Below, one piece after another: positions 9,213 through 23,426 of a stretch of 64,000 bases of DNA (the stretch's first letter is position 1; every line of letters starts with the position of its first letter). This stretch comes from Variovorax sp. PAMC 28711 (GTDB taxonomy: Bacteria; Pseudomonadota; Gammaproteobacteria; Burkholderiales; Burkholderiaceae_C): contig NZ_CP014517.1 of NCBI RefSeq assembly GCF_001577265.1, positions 1,727,001 through 1,791,000 of the forward strand, in the 5' to 3' direction. A model generated the notes under the pieces. That model was not told where the DNA came from and ran no database searches. It saw only the letters and a list, made by a program, of their open reading frames with translations. The position numbers were made by a program, and so were the translations under genes.

Positions 9213-10229
9213 TCAACGCCGGCCGCGCTGCAGGAACGCGACGATGATGATCACGAAGCCCTGCACGGCGGCGTTCAGGTAGACGCTGATGACGCTGGTG
9301 AGGTTCAGGATGTTGCTGATGACCGAGAGCAGGATCGCGCCGATCACCGTGCCGGTGATGCTGCCGGCGCCGCCTTTGAGCGCGGTGCCGCCGACGATCA
9401 CCGCGGCAATGGCTTCGAGTTCCCACAGCAGGCCGGTGGTGGGCGAGGCGGAGCCGAGGCGCGGCACGTACAGCAGCGTCGCGATGCCGACACACACGCC
9501 GAGCAGCACATAGGTAAGGATTTTCACGCGGTCGACATCGACCGCGGCATAGCGCGCGACCTGCTCGTTGGAGCCGATCGCCTGCACATAGCGGCCGTAG
9601 GCGGTGCGGTTCAGGATCACGCCGCCGACGACCGCCACGGCCACGAACACCCACACCGGCACCGGGATGCCCAGCAGGCTCGCGTAATACACGGGCGCGT
9701 AGAGGTCCGACAGGTTGTTGTCCAGCGTGAGCGCGCCGCCGTCGGCGAAATACGTGAGGTAGGCGCGGAAGATGCCGAGCGTGCCCAGCGTCACGATGAA
9801 GGGCTCGATGCGGCCCTTGGTGATGAGCAGGCCGTGCGCCAGCCCGAACAACGCGCCCAACAGCACCGCGAGCGTCGCGCCCGCCATCACGGCGAGCAAA
9901 GGCGAGCCGAGTGCCGGGCCGGCCCAGTTGATGAACATGATCACGCTGCCTGCGATGAGCGCCGCCATCGACCCCACCGAGAGGTCGATGCCGCCCGAGA
10001 TGATCACGAAGCACATGCCCACCGCGATGATGCCGATGAAGGCGGTGCGCGTGAGCACGTTCATCGCGTTGTCGACGGTCACGAAGTCGCTGTTGAGCAG
10101 CGTGCCTGCGATGCAGAGCAACACGAGGCCTGCGATCGGGCCGATGCCGCGCAGCCTTTCGGCCCAGCGGGGTTTGGCTTCAGCGCGGTGCGCCGCGTCA
10201 GGCGTGTTCTGGGGCTGTTCCGGTGGCAT
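9213..10229 (-). CDS. Sugar ABC transporter permease (RbsC-like)
   Basis: 338 residues with eight or more membrane segments. Signature segments are [35 protein letters not shown] and [19 protein letters not shown], all hallmarks of the RbsC/AraH branched permease family. Its start lies 32 bases inside the ATPase gene. Forms the membrane channel for the neighbouring binding protein and ATPase. Confidence 0.93.
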   Translation of the reverse strand: MPPEQPQNTPDAAHRAEAKPRWAERLRGIGPIAGLVLLCIAGTLLNSDFVTVDNAMNVLTRTAFIGIIAVGMCFVIISGGIDLSVGSMAALIAGSVIMFINWAGPALGSPLLAVMAGATLAVLLGALFGLAHGLLITKGRIEPFIVTLGTLGIFRAYLTYFADGGALTLDNNLSDLYAPVYYASLLGIPVPVWVFVAVAVVGGVILNRTAYGRYVQAIGSNEQVARYAAVDVDRVKILTYVLLGVCVGIATLLYVPRLGSASPTTGLLWELEAIAAVIVGGTALKGGAGSITGTVIGAILLSVISNILNLTSVISVYLNAAVQGFVIIIVAFLQRGRR

Positions 10230-11712
10230 GAGCGATAAGCCCCTCTTCGGTGAGATGTTCGGCGTCCAGCGTGGTGACGATCCGGCCCGCGCGCATCACC
10301 GCGACGCGGTGGCACAGGCCGATCAATTCCATCAGCTCGGACGAGACGACGATCACGGCGAGCCCTTCGCGGGCCAGTCGCTGGATCAGGAAATAGATGT
10401 CGCGCTTGGCCCCGACGTCGACACCGCGCGTGGGCTCGTCGAGCACCACGACTTTCGGTCGGGGTTGGAGCACTTTCGCGAGCGCGAGCTTCTGCTGGTT
10501 GCCGCCCGAGAGCGACGACGCGCGCACGTCGAGCGAGCCGGTGCGGATGCCGTAGTCCTGCACCGCTTCGGCCAGCGCCGCGCGCTCGGCTTCTGGCTGG
10601 AGCCAGGGCCGCGCGTATCGCTCGAGCGCCATCAGCGTGAGGTTCTGGCGCAAGCCGAAGTCGACGTGCAGGCCCTTGCCCTTGCGGTCTTCGCTGAGGT
10701 AGGTGAAGCCGTGCCGTGCGGCATCGCGCGGGTTGCGCAGCTTCACCGGCTGGCCGAGCATCTGCACATCGCCGCTGCCGGGGCGCAGGCCTATCAGCCC
10801 CTCGAAGAGTTCGGTGCGGCCCGCACCGACGAGGCCTGCGAAGCCGAGGATCTCGCCCGCATGCACTTCGAAGCCAGCGTCTCGCGCCCAGCCGGGCACA
10901 TTGAAGTGGCGCACACGCATGGCGGGGGCATCGCTGACGACGACTGCATCGCGTGGCGGGTACAGGTCCGACAGCTCGCGCCCAACCATGAGGTTGGCCA
11001 TCTGGTGGCGCGTGACGTCCGCCGTCTGCGCGCGAGCGACAAAACGGCCGTCGCGCATGACGATGACTTCATCGGTGACGCGCTCCACCTCGTCCAGCTT
11101 GTGCGAGATGTAGACGATGGTCACGCCGTCGGCACGCAGCTGTGCGATGAGCTTGAAGAGACGTTCGGTTTCGCCGGGCGTGAGCGTCGCGGTCGGCTCG
11201 TCCATGATCAGGAGTCGCGCGCGCCGGGCGATCGCCTTGGCGATCTCGACCAGTTGCTTCTCGGCCACGATCAGGCGACGCACCTTGGTGGTCGGGTCGA
11301 TCTGCAAGCCAACCGCTGCGAGCGCGGCCGCAGCGTCGCGCGCCATGGCCGCATCGTCGAGTAGCCAGCCGTTTTTCTTTTCGTGGCCGAGGAAGATGTT
11401 CTGCGCCACGCTCAGGTCTTCGGCGAGGTTGAACTCCTGGTGGATCAACACGATGCCCAGCGCCTCGGCGTCACGCGAACTGCCGAACACCTGCTGCGAG
11501 CCATTGATCTGCAACGTGCCGCCCGTCAGGGTTTCATAGCCGGCGAGGATCTTCATCAGCGTCGATTTGCCGGCGCCGTTTTCGCCGAGCAGGCCATACA
11601 CGCGGCCCGGCGCGAGCGCGAAGCTCACACCGTGCAGCACCTGCACCGGCCCGAAGCTTTTGACGACGTCGTGGAACGCGACGGCCACGCTGTGCTTGAC
11701 GGGATTGTTCAT
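10198..11712 (-). CDS. Sugar ABC transporter ATP-binding protein with two cassettes (RbsA-like)
   Basis: 504 residues carrying two ABC domains. The first has Walker [10 protein letters not shown] near 45, VIHQEFN-type Q-loop ([10 protein letters not shown]) and [15 protein letters not shown]. The second has a degenerate Walker A ([10 protein letters not shown]), the signature [16 protein letters not shown] and [16 protein letters not shown]. This is the usual RbsA/MglA arrangement. Start at 11712, overlapping the regulator stop as ATGA; the longer frame in this phase is antisense to nothing real and lacks a conserved leader. Confidence 0.95.
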   Translation of the reverse strand: MNNPVKHSVAVAFHDVVKSFGPVQVLHGVSFALAPGRVYGLLGENGAGKSTLMKILAGYETLTGGTLQINGSQQVFGSSRDAEALGIVLIHQEFNLAEDLSVAQNIFLGHEKKNGWLLDDAAMARDAAAALAAVGLQIDPTTKVRRLIVAEKQLVEIAKAIARRARLLIMDEPTATLTPGETERLFKLIAQLRADGVTIVYISHKLDEVERVTDEVIVMRDGRFVARAQTADVTRHQMANLMVGRELSDLYPPRDAVVVSDAPAMRVRHFNVPGWARDAGFEVHAGEILGFAGLVGAGRTELFEGLIGLRPGSGDVQMLGQPVKLRNPRDAARHGFTYLSEDRKGKGLHVDFGLRQNLTLMALERYARPWLQPEAERAALAEAVQDYGIRTGSLDVRASSLSGGNQQKLALAKVLQPRPKVVVLDEPTRGVDVGAKRDIYFLIQRLAREGLAVIVVSSELMELIGLCHRVAVMRAGRIVTTLDAEHLTEEGLIAHATGTAPEHA

Positions 11713-12911
11713 GGTGCGACGCCTCGCGCCTTCAGTGTTTCGTGCATCGCCAGCACGCCCGCGCCGATCACGCCGCCCTGCGCGCCGAGCGGTGTGTACT
11801 GGATTTCCAAGTGTCGGGTCGAGAGCGCGAGCGAACGCTGGTAGACGCTCTGGCGCACCGCCGCAAGAAACAGCGGCCCGATGCGCGTGATGCCGCCGCC
11901 GATGAACACGTGCGACGGATTGAAGAAATTCACCACCGACGCCAGCATCTGGCCGATCAGGCTGCCGGCGCGCTGGATGATGTCGTTGGCCGCGGCGTCG
12001 CCCGCACGGCTGGCCTCGCCGACATGCTGCGCATCGATGTGGCCGTGCGTGCGAAGGCATTCGGCCAGCGCGTCGCTGTCGCCGGCCTCCGCGGCCTCGA
12101 CGGCCATGCGCGTGATCGCGGGTCCTGCCGCCATCACCTCGACGCAGCCGACGTTGCCGCAGTGGCAGCGCGGGCCTTCCTGATCGACGCAGATGTGGCC
12201 GACGTCACCCGCCGAGCCGGCCGCGCCGCGGTACACGACGCCGTGGCACACGATGCCGCAGCCGATGCCGGTCCCGTCCTTGATCACGAGGAAGTTGGTG
12301 AGCGAGCGCTGCAGGCGCCAGAGTTCGCCGAGCGCCATCAGGTTGACGTCGTTGTCGACGAACACCGGCGCGGCGTAGTCCTCGCGCAGGTAGTCGCGGA
12401 TCGAAAAACCGTCCCAGGCCGGCATCAGCGGCGGGTTGACCAACTGGCCGATCTCGAAATTGACCGGACCCGGCACGCCGATGCCGATGCCGATGACATC
12501 GCGTGCGCTGCGGCCGCACTGGGCAAGCAACTCGCGCATGAGGACGCGGACGCGGGCCAGAACCACGCCCGGGCCGCGCTTCACGTCGGCCGCCTCAGCG
12601 CGATGGGCCAGCACGGCGAGGTCCGGGCTGAGCACCGCCACATCGAGGCTGGTGGCCCCGATGTCGATGCCGACCACGACGCCCAGAGAACCGTTGAGTT
12701 GAAGATTTTCAGGGCGGCGACCGCCCGAGGAACGCTGCAGCCCGGATTCGGCGAGCAGGCCCTGGGCCACCAGGCCGGCGATCAGCGCATTCGCCTTGCT
12801 CTTGGAAAAACCGAGCCGTTCGGCCATGCCATGCCGCGAGCCGCCGGCCGACCAGAAGGTCGTTTCCAGCAACTGCATTTCGTCGGCTGTCAGTCCGCTC
12901 CAGCGTTCCAC
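11709..12911 (-). CDS. ROK-family transcriptional regulator
   Basis: 400 residues: an N-terminal winged helix (GGSRHGMAERLGFSKSKA), then the sugar-kinase-like ROK domain with GVVVGIDIGATSLDVAVL, the GHICVD segment and a zinc site CHCGNVGCVE. Expected to repress the downstream transporter until a sugar or sugar phosphate binds. The start is GTG at 12911, because GGAGA lies nine bases before it and the protein then matches the family length; an upstream ATG at 13040 adds a basic unconserved leader. First gene of the operon and coupled to the ATPase. Confidence 0.9.
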   Translation of the reverse strand: MERWSGLTADEMQLLETTFWSAGGSRHGMAERLGFSKSKANALIAGLVAQGLLAESGLQRSSGGRRPENLQLNGSLGVVVGIDIGATSLDVAVLSPDLAVLAHRAEAADVKRGPGVVLARVRVLMRELLAQCGRSARDVIGIGIGVPGPVNFEIGQLVNPPLMPAWDGFSIRDYLREDYAAPVFVDNDVNLMALGELWRLQRSLTNFLVIKDGTGIGCGIVCHGVVYRGAAGSAGDVGHICVDQEGPRCHCGNVGCVEVMAAGPAITRMAVEAAEAGDSDALAECLRTHGHIDAQHVGEASRAGDAAANDIIQRAGSLIGQMLASVVNFFNPSHVFIGGGITRIGPLFLAAVRQSVYQRSLALSTRHLEIQYTPLGAQGGVIGAGVLAMHETLKARGVAP

Positions 12912-13044
12912 GCGGTGTCTCCAATGTCTCTTGCCGCCGGTCTTGGTGCCGGGCGAACGCGAATGGTAGAGGCGCAGCTTCAGCCAGACAAGGCTTATCT
13001 TCGACCGAATAAAGACCGAAGTGGTTTTTGGCGTGCCCAAAGCA

Positions 13045-13066
13045 AAAGCCGCCCGAAGGCGGCTTT
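13045..13066 (-). terminator. Rho-independent terminator of the atp operon
   Basis: On the minus strand a 9-bp stem AAAGCCGCC/GGCGGCTTT closes a TTCG tetraloop and runs into TTTTGCTTT. It begins 26 bases after the atpC stop. The RNA would carry the very stable UUCG loop. Confidence 0.9.
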
Positions 13067-13091
13067 CAATGCGGCAAGCAACGCTTGGCGC

Positions 13092-13511
13092 TTACTTCTT
13101 CTGGCGGTATTTGCGCAGCGCAGCGATCTGGGCGGCCATCACCAGTAACTCCGACTGCGCCATCGCGATGTCGATGTCGGTCTTGGCGTTCTTGAGCGCT
13201 TCCTCGGCGGCGGCCTTGGCCTGGTTCGCCTTTTCGTCGTCGAGGTCCTTGCCGCGGATCGCGGTGTCGGACAACACGGTGACGGCGTTGGGCTGCACTT
13301 CGAGAATGCCGCCCGCGACGAACACGAATTCCTCGCCTCCGTCGGCCATCTCGATGCGCACGGCGCCCGGACGGATGCGGGTGATCAGCGGCGTGTGACG
13401 CGGATAGATGCCGAGCTCGCCGGTTTCACCGGGCAGCGCGACGAACCTCGCCTCGCCCGAGAAGATCGACGCTTCCGCGCTGACCACGTCGACGTGAATG
13501 GTGTTTGCCAT
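13092..13511 (-). CDS. atpC: ATP synthase F1 epsilon subunit
   Basis: 139 residues: N-terminal beta sandwich beginning [18 protein letters not shown] and containing [18 protein letters not shown], then a C-terminal helical hairpin rich in Ala and Lys. Part of the central stalk, coupling rotation to catalysis and able to inhibit ATP hydrolysis. Last gene of atpIBEFHAGDC, followed by a terminator. Length is normal for the family. Confidence 0.97.
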   Translation of the reverse strand: MANTIHVDVVSAEASIFSGEARFVALPGETGELGIYPRHTPLITRIRPGAVRIEMADGGEEFVFVAGGILEVQPNAVTVLSDTAIRGKDLDDEKANQAKAAAEEALKNAKTDIDIAMAQSELLVMAAQIAALRKYRQKK

Positions 13512-13529
13512 GGGGGTTCCTTGGCCGCT

Positions 13530-15871
<2,342 letters not shown>

Positions 15872-15895
15872 GAGTGTTCCTTGCTTGGTCGACGA

Positions 15896-17449
15896 TCAGG
15901 CGAACGACTTCTTGAACGACGTGATGGCCGTCGTCAGTTCGGCTTCTGCGTCCTTGTCGAGGGCCTTGGCCTTCTCGATCTTGTCGAGCAGCGCCGCGTG
16001 GCTCGACTTCAGGTACTGGTGCAGGCCGTGTTCGAACGGCAGCACTTTCTTGATTTCGAGGTCGTCCATGAAGCCCTTGTTCACGGCGAACAGCGTGGCG
16101 CCCATCAGCGAGATCGGCAGCGGGCTGTACTGCGCCTGCTTGAGCAATTCGGTGACGCGGGCACCGCGGTCGAGTTGCTTGCGGGTCGCTTCGTCCAGGT
16201 CGGAGGCGAACTGCGCGAACGCAGCCAACTCGCGGTACTGGGCCAGGTCGGTACGGATACCGCCGGACAGGCTCTTGATGATCTTGGTCTGCGCCGACGA
16301 ACCCACGCGCGACACCGAGATACCGGCGTTGATTGCGGGGCGAATGCCGGCATTGAACAGGCTGGTTTCCAGGAAGATCTGGCCGTCGGTGATCGAGATC
16401 ACATTGGTCGGCACGAAAGCGGACACGTCGCCGGCTTGCGTTTCGATGATCGGCAGTGCCGTCAGCGAACCGGTCTTGCCCTTCACTTCGCCCTTGGTGA
16501 AGGCTTCGACGTAGTCGGCGTTCACCCGGGCGGCGCGCTCGAGCAAGCGGCTATGGAGATAGAACACGTCGCCGGGATAGGCTTCGCGGCCTGGCGGGCG
16601 GCGCAGCAGCAGCGACACTTGGCGGTACGCAACAGCTTGCTTGGACAGGTCGTCATAGACGATCAGTGCGTCTTCGCCGCGGTCGCGGAAGTATTCGCCC
16701 ATCGTGCAGCCCGAGTACGCCGAAACGTACTGCATCGCGGCCGATTCCGAAGCGGAAGCCGCGACCACGATGGTGTAGTCCATGGCGCCGGCTTGTTCCA
16801 GCGAGCGCACCACGTTCTTGATCGACGACGCCTTCTGACCGATGGCGACGTAGATGCACGTCACGCCCTGGCCCTTCTGGTTGATGATCGCGTCGATGGC
16901 CACGGCGGTCTTGCCGGTCTGGCGGTCGCCAATGATCAGCTCGCGCTGGCCACGGCCGATCGGCACCATCGAGTCGATGGACTTCAGGCCGGTTTGCAGC
17001 GGCTGATCGACCGACTTGCGTGCGATCACGCCCGGGGCGACCTTTTCGATCACGTCGGTCATCGTGGCATTGATCGGACCCTTGCCGTCGATCGGCTGGC
17101 CCAGGGCATTCACCACGCGGCCGATCAGTTCGGGGCCGACCGGCACTTCCAGGATGCGGCCCGTGCACTTCACGGTGTCGCCTTCGGAGATGTGCTCGTA
17201 TTCGCCCAGAATCACGGCGCCGACCGAGTCGCGCTCGAGATTCAGCGCCAGGCCGAACGACGGCGTGCCGTCAGCACTTGGCGGAAATTCGAGCATTTCG
17301 CCCTGCATCGCGTCCGACAGGCCGTGCACGCGCACGATGCCATCGGTCACCGAGACGACGGTGCCCTGATTGCGAATGTCGGCGCTGACACCCAGACCCT
17401 CGATACGGCTCTTGATCAGTTCGGAAATTTCTGCGGGATTGAGTTGCAT
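15896..17449 (-). CDS. atpA: ATP synthase F1 alpha subunit
   Basis: 517 residues. Non-catalytic nucleotide-binding subunit. Walker [15 protein letters not shown] lies near 169-182, [20 protein letters not shown] follows the Walker B region, and the arginine-finger block is [13 protein letters not shown]. The N terminus [18 protein letters not shown] is standard. Sits between atpH and atpG. Confidence 0.98.
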   Translation of the reverse strand: MQLNPAEISELIKSRIEGLGVSADIRNQGTVVSVTDGIVRVHGLSDAMQGEMLEFPPSADGTPSFGLALNLERDSVGAVILGEYEHISEGDTVKCTGRILEVPVGPELIGRVVNALGQPIDGKGPINATMTDVIEKVAPGVIARKSVDQPLQTGLKSIDSMVPIGRGQRELIIGDRQTGKTAVAIDAIINQKGQGVTCIYVAIGQKASSIKNVVRSLEQAGAMDYTIVVAASASESAAMQYVSAYSGCTMGEYFRDRGEDALIVYDDLSKQAVAYRQVSLLLRRPPGREAYPGDVFYLHSRLLERAARVNADYVEAFTKGEVKGKTGSLTALPIIETQAGDVSAFVPTNVISITDGQIFLETSLFNAGIRPAINAGISVSRVGSSAQTKIIKSLSGGIRTDLAQYRELAAFAQFASDLDEATRKQLDRGARVTELLKQAQYSPLPISLMGATLFAVNKGFMDDLEIKKVLPFEHGLHQYLKSSHAALLDKIEKAKALDKDAEAELTTAITSFKKSFA

Positions 17450-17496
17450 GACTCTTTCCTTCTTTCAATAAATAGGGCCAACGGCCACTCCCCGCA

Positions 17497-18027
17497 TCAA
17501 GCGGTGAGCGCTGCTTTCATTTGCTCGAGACGAGCCTTCACGGAGGTGTCGAGGACTTCGTCACCCACCACGACGCGAATGCCGCCGATCAGCGACGGGT
17601 CGGACTCGACCCGTGTCGTCAGCTTGCGGCCGAAGCGGCGCTCCAGCGCCACGCCGACGTCGTGCAACTCTGCATCGGCGATCGGAAAGGCGCTGTAGAT
17701 CACCGCGTCCGAAGCGCCGCTCTGCGCGTTCATGAGCGCGCGATACTGGACGGCGACCTCGGGCAGCGCAGCGATGCGTCGGTTGTCGATCACGGCGCGC
17801 AGGAAGTTCTTGCCGTGTTCAGGCAAGCCCGGCGACATCAGCCCGGACACCAGGTCAAAGACCTGTTCCGCCGACACCTTCGGGTCGGAAGCGAACTGCT
17901 GCAGCTGGGGGCTGCCGGCGATCACGGCGAGCTGGTCGATCCAGCCGGCCGCACCTGCGACGTCGGCCGACGAGGCATCGAACAGCGCATCGGCGTACGG
18001 ACGAGCAATGGTGGCGAGTTCGGCCAT
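17497..18027 (-). CDS. atpH: ATP synthase F1 delta subunit
   Basis: 176 residues. N-terminal helical domain starts [17 protein letters not shown], the usual delta signature; the C-terminal part includes the [20 protein letters not shown] block. It joins the peripheral stalk (b subunits) to the alpha-beta ring. Spaced seven bases from atpF. Confidence 0.97.
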   Translation of the reverse strand: MAELATIARPYADALFDASSADVAGAAGWIDQLAVIAGSPQLQQFASDPKVSAEQVFDLVSGLMSPGLPEHGKNFLRAVIDNRRIAALPEVAVQYRALMNAQSGASDAVIYSAFPIADAELHDVGVALERRFGRKLTTRVESDPSLIGGIRVVVGDEVLDTSVKARLEQMKAALTA

Positions 18028-18034
18028 GTCGTCC

Positions 18035-18505
18035 TCAGAGCTCGGTCTTCAAGCGAGCGAGCAGGTCGGCGTGGACGCCCGCATTGACTTCCTTGCGGAG
18101 AATCTGCTCGGCACCCTTGACGGCCAGCGCGGCCACCTGCTCGCGCAGCGCCTCACGGGCTCGCACGGATTGCTGCTCGGCCTCGGCATGCGCAGCGGCG
18201 ACGATCTTGTCGCCCTCCACCGTGGCACGGCCCTTGGCCTCTTCGACGATTTGCTGGGCACGGCGCTCGGCGTCGGCCAGCAGGCTGGTCGTTTCGTTGC
18301 GGGACTTCACCAGTTCCTGCTCGACGCGCTGATTGGCAGAAGCGAGTTCCGCCTTGGCCTTCTCGGCGGCCGCCAGGCCCGCGGCGATCTTTTGTGCGCG
18401 TTCGTCCAGCGCCTTTGCGATGGGCGGCCACACGAATTTCATCGTGAACAGCACCAGCAGCAGGAAGACGATGGCCTGAACGAACAGGGTCGCGTTGATA
18501 CTCAC
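18035..18505 (-). CDS. atpF: ATP synthase F0 b subunit
   Basis: 156 residues. One N-terminal membrane helix ([20 protein letters not shown]) followed by a long charged helix rich in Ala, Glu, Lys and Arg that dimerises as the peripheral stalk. [16 protein letters not shown] is the conserved start of the cytoplasmic helix. Length equals that of typical proteobacterial b subunits. Confidence 0.97.
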   Translation of the reverse strand: MSINATLFVQAIVFLLLVLFTMKFVWPPIAKALDERAQKIAAGLAAAEKAKAELASANQRVEQELVKSRNETTSLLADAERRAQQIVEEAKGRATVEGDKIVAAAHAEAEQQSVRAREALREQVAALAVKGAEQILRKEVNAGVHADLLARLKTEL

Positions 18506-18538
18506 GGCAACACCTTTCTTGAGTGGCGTTGAACGGGC

Positions 18539-19750
<1,212 letters not shown>

Positions 19751-19773
19751 TCAGCGTCTCTTTTCCAAAACAA

Positions 19774-20244
19774 TCAATTCCGTTTCAACAACCCGGGCCG
19801 CACCATCAGTGCCACCCAGTACATCTTCATGGCGACCACCACACCAGCCAGCAAAGCCAACCAGACGAGCCCCCCGATCAACGCCGGCGCCGCCGCCAGC
19901 AATCCGACGGTCAACACAATCTTGATCGACTCCCACACGAAAAACCTCAGCATGGCAGCCTGTGTCGCCATGCCTTCCCTGCGACGCACGCCCTGCGCGA
20001 ACAACGCTGCAGGAATCGCCACCGCCATCGCCCCGTAGAACGCGGACACCGCCGCCACCGGCTGACCCACCCACATCCAGGCCAGGCAAGCAGTCACCGC
20101 GCCGGCCACCACTTGGGCGCCAACCACCCACCAGGGCGACATTTCGGGGTTTCGCTCACGCAACCGTGCGGCCTCATCGGCCGTCAGTGGCTTGAAATCA
20201 GATTCTTCGGCATCGACCTCTGGCACAGGGGCGTTGTTTGTCAT
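19774..20244 (-). CDS. atpI: ATP synthase subunit I
   Basis: 156 residues. A charged N terminus, with LTADEAARLRERNPEMSPWW, is followed by four hydrophobic helices. AtpI proteins help assemble the c ring or supply Mg2+ to F0, and the gene stands first in the operon as here. Start chosen at 20244 (MTNNAP); the frame stays open far upstream but there overlaps the divergent dat gene. Confidence 0.88.
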   Translation of the reverse strand: MTNNAPVPEVDAEESDFKPLTADEAARLRERNPEMSPWWVVGAQVVAGAVTACLAWMWVGQPVAAVSAFYGAMAVAIPAALFAQGVRRREGMATQAAMLRFFVWESIKIVLTVGLLAAAPALIGGLVWLALLAGVVVAMKMYWVALMVRPGLLKRN

Positions 20245-20290
20245 TGGAATGCCGCCCGCGTTGTATCCAGAGAATTTCACAAAGCCATTG

Positions 20291-20296
20291 ATTATA
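20291..20296 (-). promoter_or_regulatory. Candidate -10 element for the atp operon
   Basis: On the minus strand TATAAT, a perfect sigma-70 -10 hexamer, lies 47 bases upstream of the atpI start in the atpI/dat divergent gap. No good -35 hexamer is seen at 16-18 bases, so the element is only a candidate. Confidence 0.35.
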
Positions 20297-20382
20297 TGTA
20301 AGAAGTTGGACGATCCCGCCACTAAGTCACAGGTCGAGCGACATAGGCGCGACCGACGGCAACGCCACGGATAATTTGCGTC

Positions 20383-21276
20383 ATGCATGAACCCGACTTC
20401 TCCCAGCACGACGCACTCTGCTACCTCGACGGCGCCTTCACGCCGCTCCGCGACGCCAAGGTCAGCGTGCTCGACCGCGGCTTTATTTTTGGCGACGGCG
20501 TGTACGAAGTCGTGCCGGTCTACGGTGGTGCACCTTTTTGCTTCGACGAGCACATGGCGCGCTTGGGCCGCTCGCTGGCCGAATTGCAGATTCCCAATCC
20601 CCTGACCACGGCGCAGTGGCGCGACATCACCTTGCGCCTGATCGCGCCGGGCGGGACGGCGCCGCAGGCGGTCTACTTCCAGATCACGCGCGGCGTGGCG
20701 CCGCGCGACCACGCCATGCCGAAGGGGCTCACGCCAACGGTTTTCGCCATGGTGAACCCGCTCAAGCCGGTGGCAGATGCGGTGCGCGCTGCGGGCGTGA
20801 CCTGCGTGACGGCGCCTGATTTCCGTTGGCAGAAAGCGCACATCAAGGCCACCAGTTTGCTGGGTGCGGTGCTGGCGCGGCAGATCAGTGTCGAGGCCGG
20901 CGCGGCGGAGACCGTCATGTTTCGCGACGATGTGCTGAGCGAGGCCTCGTCGAGCAACGTCTGGGTCGTGAAAAACGGCGGCGTCGCCGGCCCGCCCAGC
21001 GACGAGCGCGTGCTCACGGGCATTCGCTACGGCCTGCTGGGAAGGCTGTGCGCCGAAGCGGGCATTCCATTTGCGCTGCGGAACATCACGCGCGACGAGG
21101 TGTTCGCCGCCGACGAACTGTTCCTGTCGTCGGCCAGCAAGGAAGTGTTGCCGGTCGTCGCGCTCGATGGGCAACCCATTGGGAACGGCGTGCCAGGCCC
21201 CATTTACAAGCAGCTGTATGCCGCCTACCAGGCGGCCAAGCAGCACAACGCAACAACGCATGGAGCCCCGACATGA
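20383..21276 (+). CDS. dat: D-amino-acid transaminase-like class IV PLP aminotransferase
   Basis: 297 residues of the fold-type IV PLP family (D-alanine aminotransferase and branched-chain transaminases). VSVLDRGFIFGDGVYEVVPV and the lysine block KAHIKATSLLGAVLARQ, where the internal Lys forms the Schiff base, are visible. EASSSNVWVVKNG is also conserved. In betaproteobacteria this gene commonly precedes ybeD-lipB-lipA, as here. It overlaps ybeD as ATGA. The amino donor cannot be told from sequence. Confidence 0.88.
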   Translation: MHEPDFSQHDALCYLDGAFTPLRDAKVSVLDRGFIFGDGVYEVVPVYGGAPFCFDEHMARLGRSLAELQIPNPLTTAQWRDITLRLIAPGGTAPQAVYFQITRGVAPRDHAMPKGLTPTVFAMVNPLKPVADAVRAAGVTCVTAPDFRWQKAHIKATSLLGAVLARQISVEAGAAETVMFRDDVLSEASSSNVWVVKNGGVAGPPSDERVLTGIRYGLLGRLCAEAGIPFALRNITRDEVFAADELFLSSASKEVLPVVALDGQPIGNGVPGPIYKQLYAAYQAAKQHNATTHGAPT

Positions 21277-21554
21277 GCACGCCCGATCCCGTCAAGCAGG
21301 AGTCGCTGATCGAATATCCCTCGCAGTTCCCCATCAAGGTGATGGGGCTGAAGGCCGACGGCTTCGTGCACGCCATCACGCAGATCGCTGAACAGTTCGA
21401 CCCGGCGTTCGACGCCAGCACGATCGAACTGCGCAACAGCAAAGCCGGCAACTACCTGGGCGTGACGATCACCGTCACGGCGACGAGCCGCGAGCAGCTC
21501 GACGACATTTACCGCGCGCTCTCGACGAACCCGATGGTCAAGGTCGTGCTGTGA
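21273..21554 (+). CDS. ybeD: YbeD family protein (DUF493)
   Basis: 93 residues, ACT-like regulatory fold. [15 protein letters not shown] near the start and the closing [14 protein letters not shown] are the DUF493 landmarks. Function unsettled; in many genomes it is linked to lipB, as here. Its stop overlaps a GTG that opens a small reading frame (GTGA at 21551-21554). Confidence 0.92.
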   Translation: MSTPDPVKQESLIEYPSQFPIKVMGLKADGFVHAITQIAEQFDPAFDASTIELRNSKAGNYLGVTITVTATSREQLDDIYRALSTNPMVKVVL

Positions 21555-21709
21555 CGCGACTGCGGCACGTCGTGGCGACGCTGTGCGCCGGCGGACTGGA
21601 TCCCCAAAACTTGGCCATCGCACGCAAGGCCCGTCGTGTCGCGGACGATGCGTTCTTGACCCTCGCGATCGGCGAAGCTCGTGTGCCTGCGCCTCCGGAC
21701 CTCCGATGA
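21551..21709 (+). CDS. Possible 52-residue protein between ybeD and lipB
   Basis: Not recognised. A GTG codon overlaps the ybeD stop (GTGA), and the frame stays open to a TGA that overlaps the lipB ATG (ATGA). The peptide reads [20 protein letters not shown] and ends in PAPPDLR, basic and without a membrane segment. Wobble-position GC is about 73 per cent, below what neighbouring genes show by eye. It could be a real coupled small gene that carries ribosomes from ybeD to lipB, or chance. Confidence 0.35.
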   Translation: MTRLRHVVATLCAGGLDPQNLAIARKARRVADDAFLTLAIGEARVPAPPDLR

Positions 21710-22407
21710 GCGACACGTCGAACGCCACGGCGCCCGCGCTCGACGTGCGGATGCTCGGTCGCGTCGACTATGCCGCCACCTTCGAAGCCATGCGGCAGAT
21801 CACGCTGGAGCGCGCGCCGGACACGCCCGACCGGCTGTGGATTTGCGAGCACGCGCCGGTGTTCACCCAGGGACTGGCCGGCAAGCCGGACCACCTCCTG
21901 ACCCCGGGCGACATTCCCGTCGTGCAAACCGACCGCGGCGGCCAGGTCACGTTCCACGGGCCGGGCCAGGTGGTGGCGTACCCGCTGCTCGACCTGCGGC
22001 GCGCCGGCTACTACGTCAAGGAATACGTCTACCGTCTCGAAGAAGCCGTGCTGCGAACGCTGGCGCATTTCGGGGTGACGGGGCATCGCCTGCCGGGCGC
22101 GCCCGGCATCTATGTGCGGCTCGACGACCCGTTTTCGCACGCCGCTCTGACGGGGCCCTTCCCCGCCAGCGACCCGTTCCGGGGCCTCGGCAAGATCGCA
22201 GCGCTCGGAATCAAGGTCAGCCGCCATTGCACGTATCACGGCGTCGCGCTGAACGTCGCGATGGACCTCGAACCCTTCTCGCGGGTCAACCCTTGCGGCT
22301 ACGCGGGGCTGAAAACGGTCGACCTTTCTACAATCGGCATCCAAACCACCTGGGACGAAGCGGCCGGGGCACTGGGCCAAAAGCTCGTTGCGTACCTGGC
22401 ACCTTGA
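21706..22407 (+). CDS. lipB: Octanoyl-ACP:protein octanoyltransferase
   Basis: 233 residues. Transfers octanoate from acyl-carrier protein to lipoyl domains. [20 protein letters not shown] is the substrate-binding loop; the catalytic Lys sits in [11 protein letters not shown] and the catalytic Cys in RVNPCGYAG. An extra loop of roughly 20 residues (from [10 protein letters not shown] to DPFRGLG) precedes the lysine block. Start chosen at 21706 (MSDTSN); an upstream in-frame ATG adds an unconserved Arg- and Cys-rich leader. Confidence 0.95.
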   Translation: MSDTSNATAPALDVRMLGRVDYAATFEAMRQITLERAPDTPDRLWICEHAPVFTQGLAGKPDHLLTPGDIPVVQTDRGGQVTFHGPGQVVAYPLLDLRRAGYYVKEYVYRLEEAVLRTLAHFGVTGHRLPGAPGIYVRLDDPFSHAALTGPFPASDPFRGLGKIAALGIKVSRHCTYHGVALNVAMDLEPFSRVNPCGYAGLKTVDLSTIGIQTTWDEAAGALGQKLVAYLAP

Positions 22408-22417
22408 TCAAGCCACC

Positions 22418-23410
22418 ATGAGCACCACCGAAGTCGTTCGCGACGCCCAATCCACCGAAAACTACAACCCGCTCGCCAAGCAGAAGGCCGGCGCGAAGCT
22501 CTCGCGCATCCCGGTCAAGGTGGTGCAGACCGGCGAAGTGCTCAAGAAGCCGGAGTGGATTCGCGTCAAGGCCGGCTCGCCCACCACGCGCTTCTACGAG
22601 ATCAAGCAGATCCTGCGCGAGAGCAACCTGCACACCGTGTGCGAGGAAGCCTCGTGCCCGAACATCGGCGAGTGCTTCGGCAACGGCACCGCGACGTTCA
22701 TGATCATGGGCGACAAGTGCACGCGTCGCTGCCCGTTCTGCGACGTCGGCCACGGCCGGCCCGACCCGCTCGACAAGGACGAGCCGCTGAACCTGGCGAA
22801 GACCATTGCCAAGTTGCGCCTGAAGTACGTGGTGATCACCAGCGTCGACCGCGACGATCTGCGCGACGGCGGCAGCCAGCATTTCGTCGACTGCATCCGG
22901 AACATCCGCGCGCTCTCGCCGATGACGCAGATCGAGATCCTGGTGCCCGACTTTCGCGGCCGCGACGACCGCGCGCTCGACATCCTCAAGCTCGCGCCGC
23001 CCGACGTGATGAACCACAACCTGGAAACCGCGCCGCGCCTCTACAAGGAAGCGCGCCCCGGCAGCGACTACCAGTTCAGCCTCAATCTGCTCAAGAAGTT
23101 CAAGGCGCTGCACCCGACCGTGCCGACCAAGAGCGGCATCATGGTCGGCCTCGGCGAGACCGACGAGGAGATCCTCCAGGTGATGCGCGACATGCGCGGA
23201 CACGGCATCGACATGCTCACGATCGGCCAGTACCTGTCGCCGTCGGGTTCGCACCTGCCGGTGCGCCGCTACGTGCACCCGGACACCTTCAAGATGTTCG
23301 AGGAAGAGGCCTACAAAATGGGCTTCAGCCACGCCGCTGTCGGTGCGATGGTCCGCAGTTCGTACCACGCCGACCAGCAGGCGCATGCCGCGGGCGTGCC
23401 GGCAACGTGA
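22418..23410 (+). CDS. lipA: Lipoyl synthase (radical SAM)
   Basis: 330 residues. Inserts two sulfurs into octanoyl chains. The auxiliary cluster motif is [12 protein letters not shown], the radical-SAM motif is [13 protein letters not shown], and the C-terminal RSSYHADQQ supplies the conserved serine ligand. It follows lipB with a ten-base gap, so one transcript makes both lipoylation enzymes. Start chosen at 22418 (MSTTEV); the earlier ATG lies inside lipB. Confidence 0.97.
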   Translation: MSTTEVVRDAQSTENYNPLAKQKAGAKLSRIPVKVVQTGEVLKKPEWIRVKAGSPTTRFYEIKQILRESNLHTVCEEASCPNIGECFGNGTATFMIMGDKCTRRCPFCDVGHGRPDPLDKDEPLNLAKTIAKLRLKYVVITSVDRDDLRDGGSQHFVDCIRNIRALSPMTQIEILVPDFRGRDDRALDILKLAPPDVMNHNLETAPRLYKEARPGSDYQFSLNLLKKFKALHPTVPTKSGIMVGLGETDEEILQVMRDMRGHGIDMLTIGQYLSPSGSHLPVRRYVHPDTFKMFEEEAYKMGFSHAAVGAMVRSSYHADQQAHAAGVPAT

Positions 23411-23426
23411 CGGTTCGGGCGGTGGC

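Noticed and set aside
12912..13040. N-terminal extension of the ROK regulator to the ATG at 13040
   Set aside because: The added residues are basic and unlike the family; a GTG at 12911 has a good ribosome site and gives the usual length.
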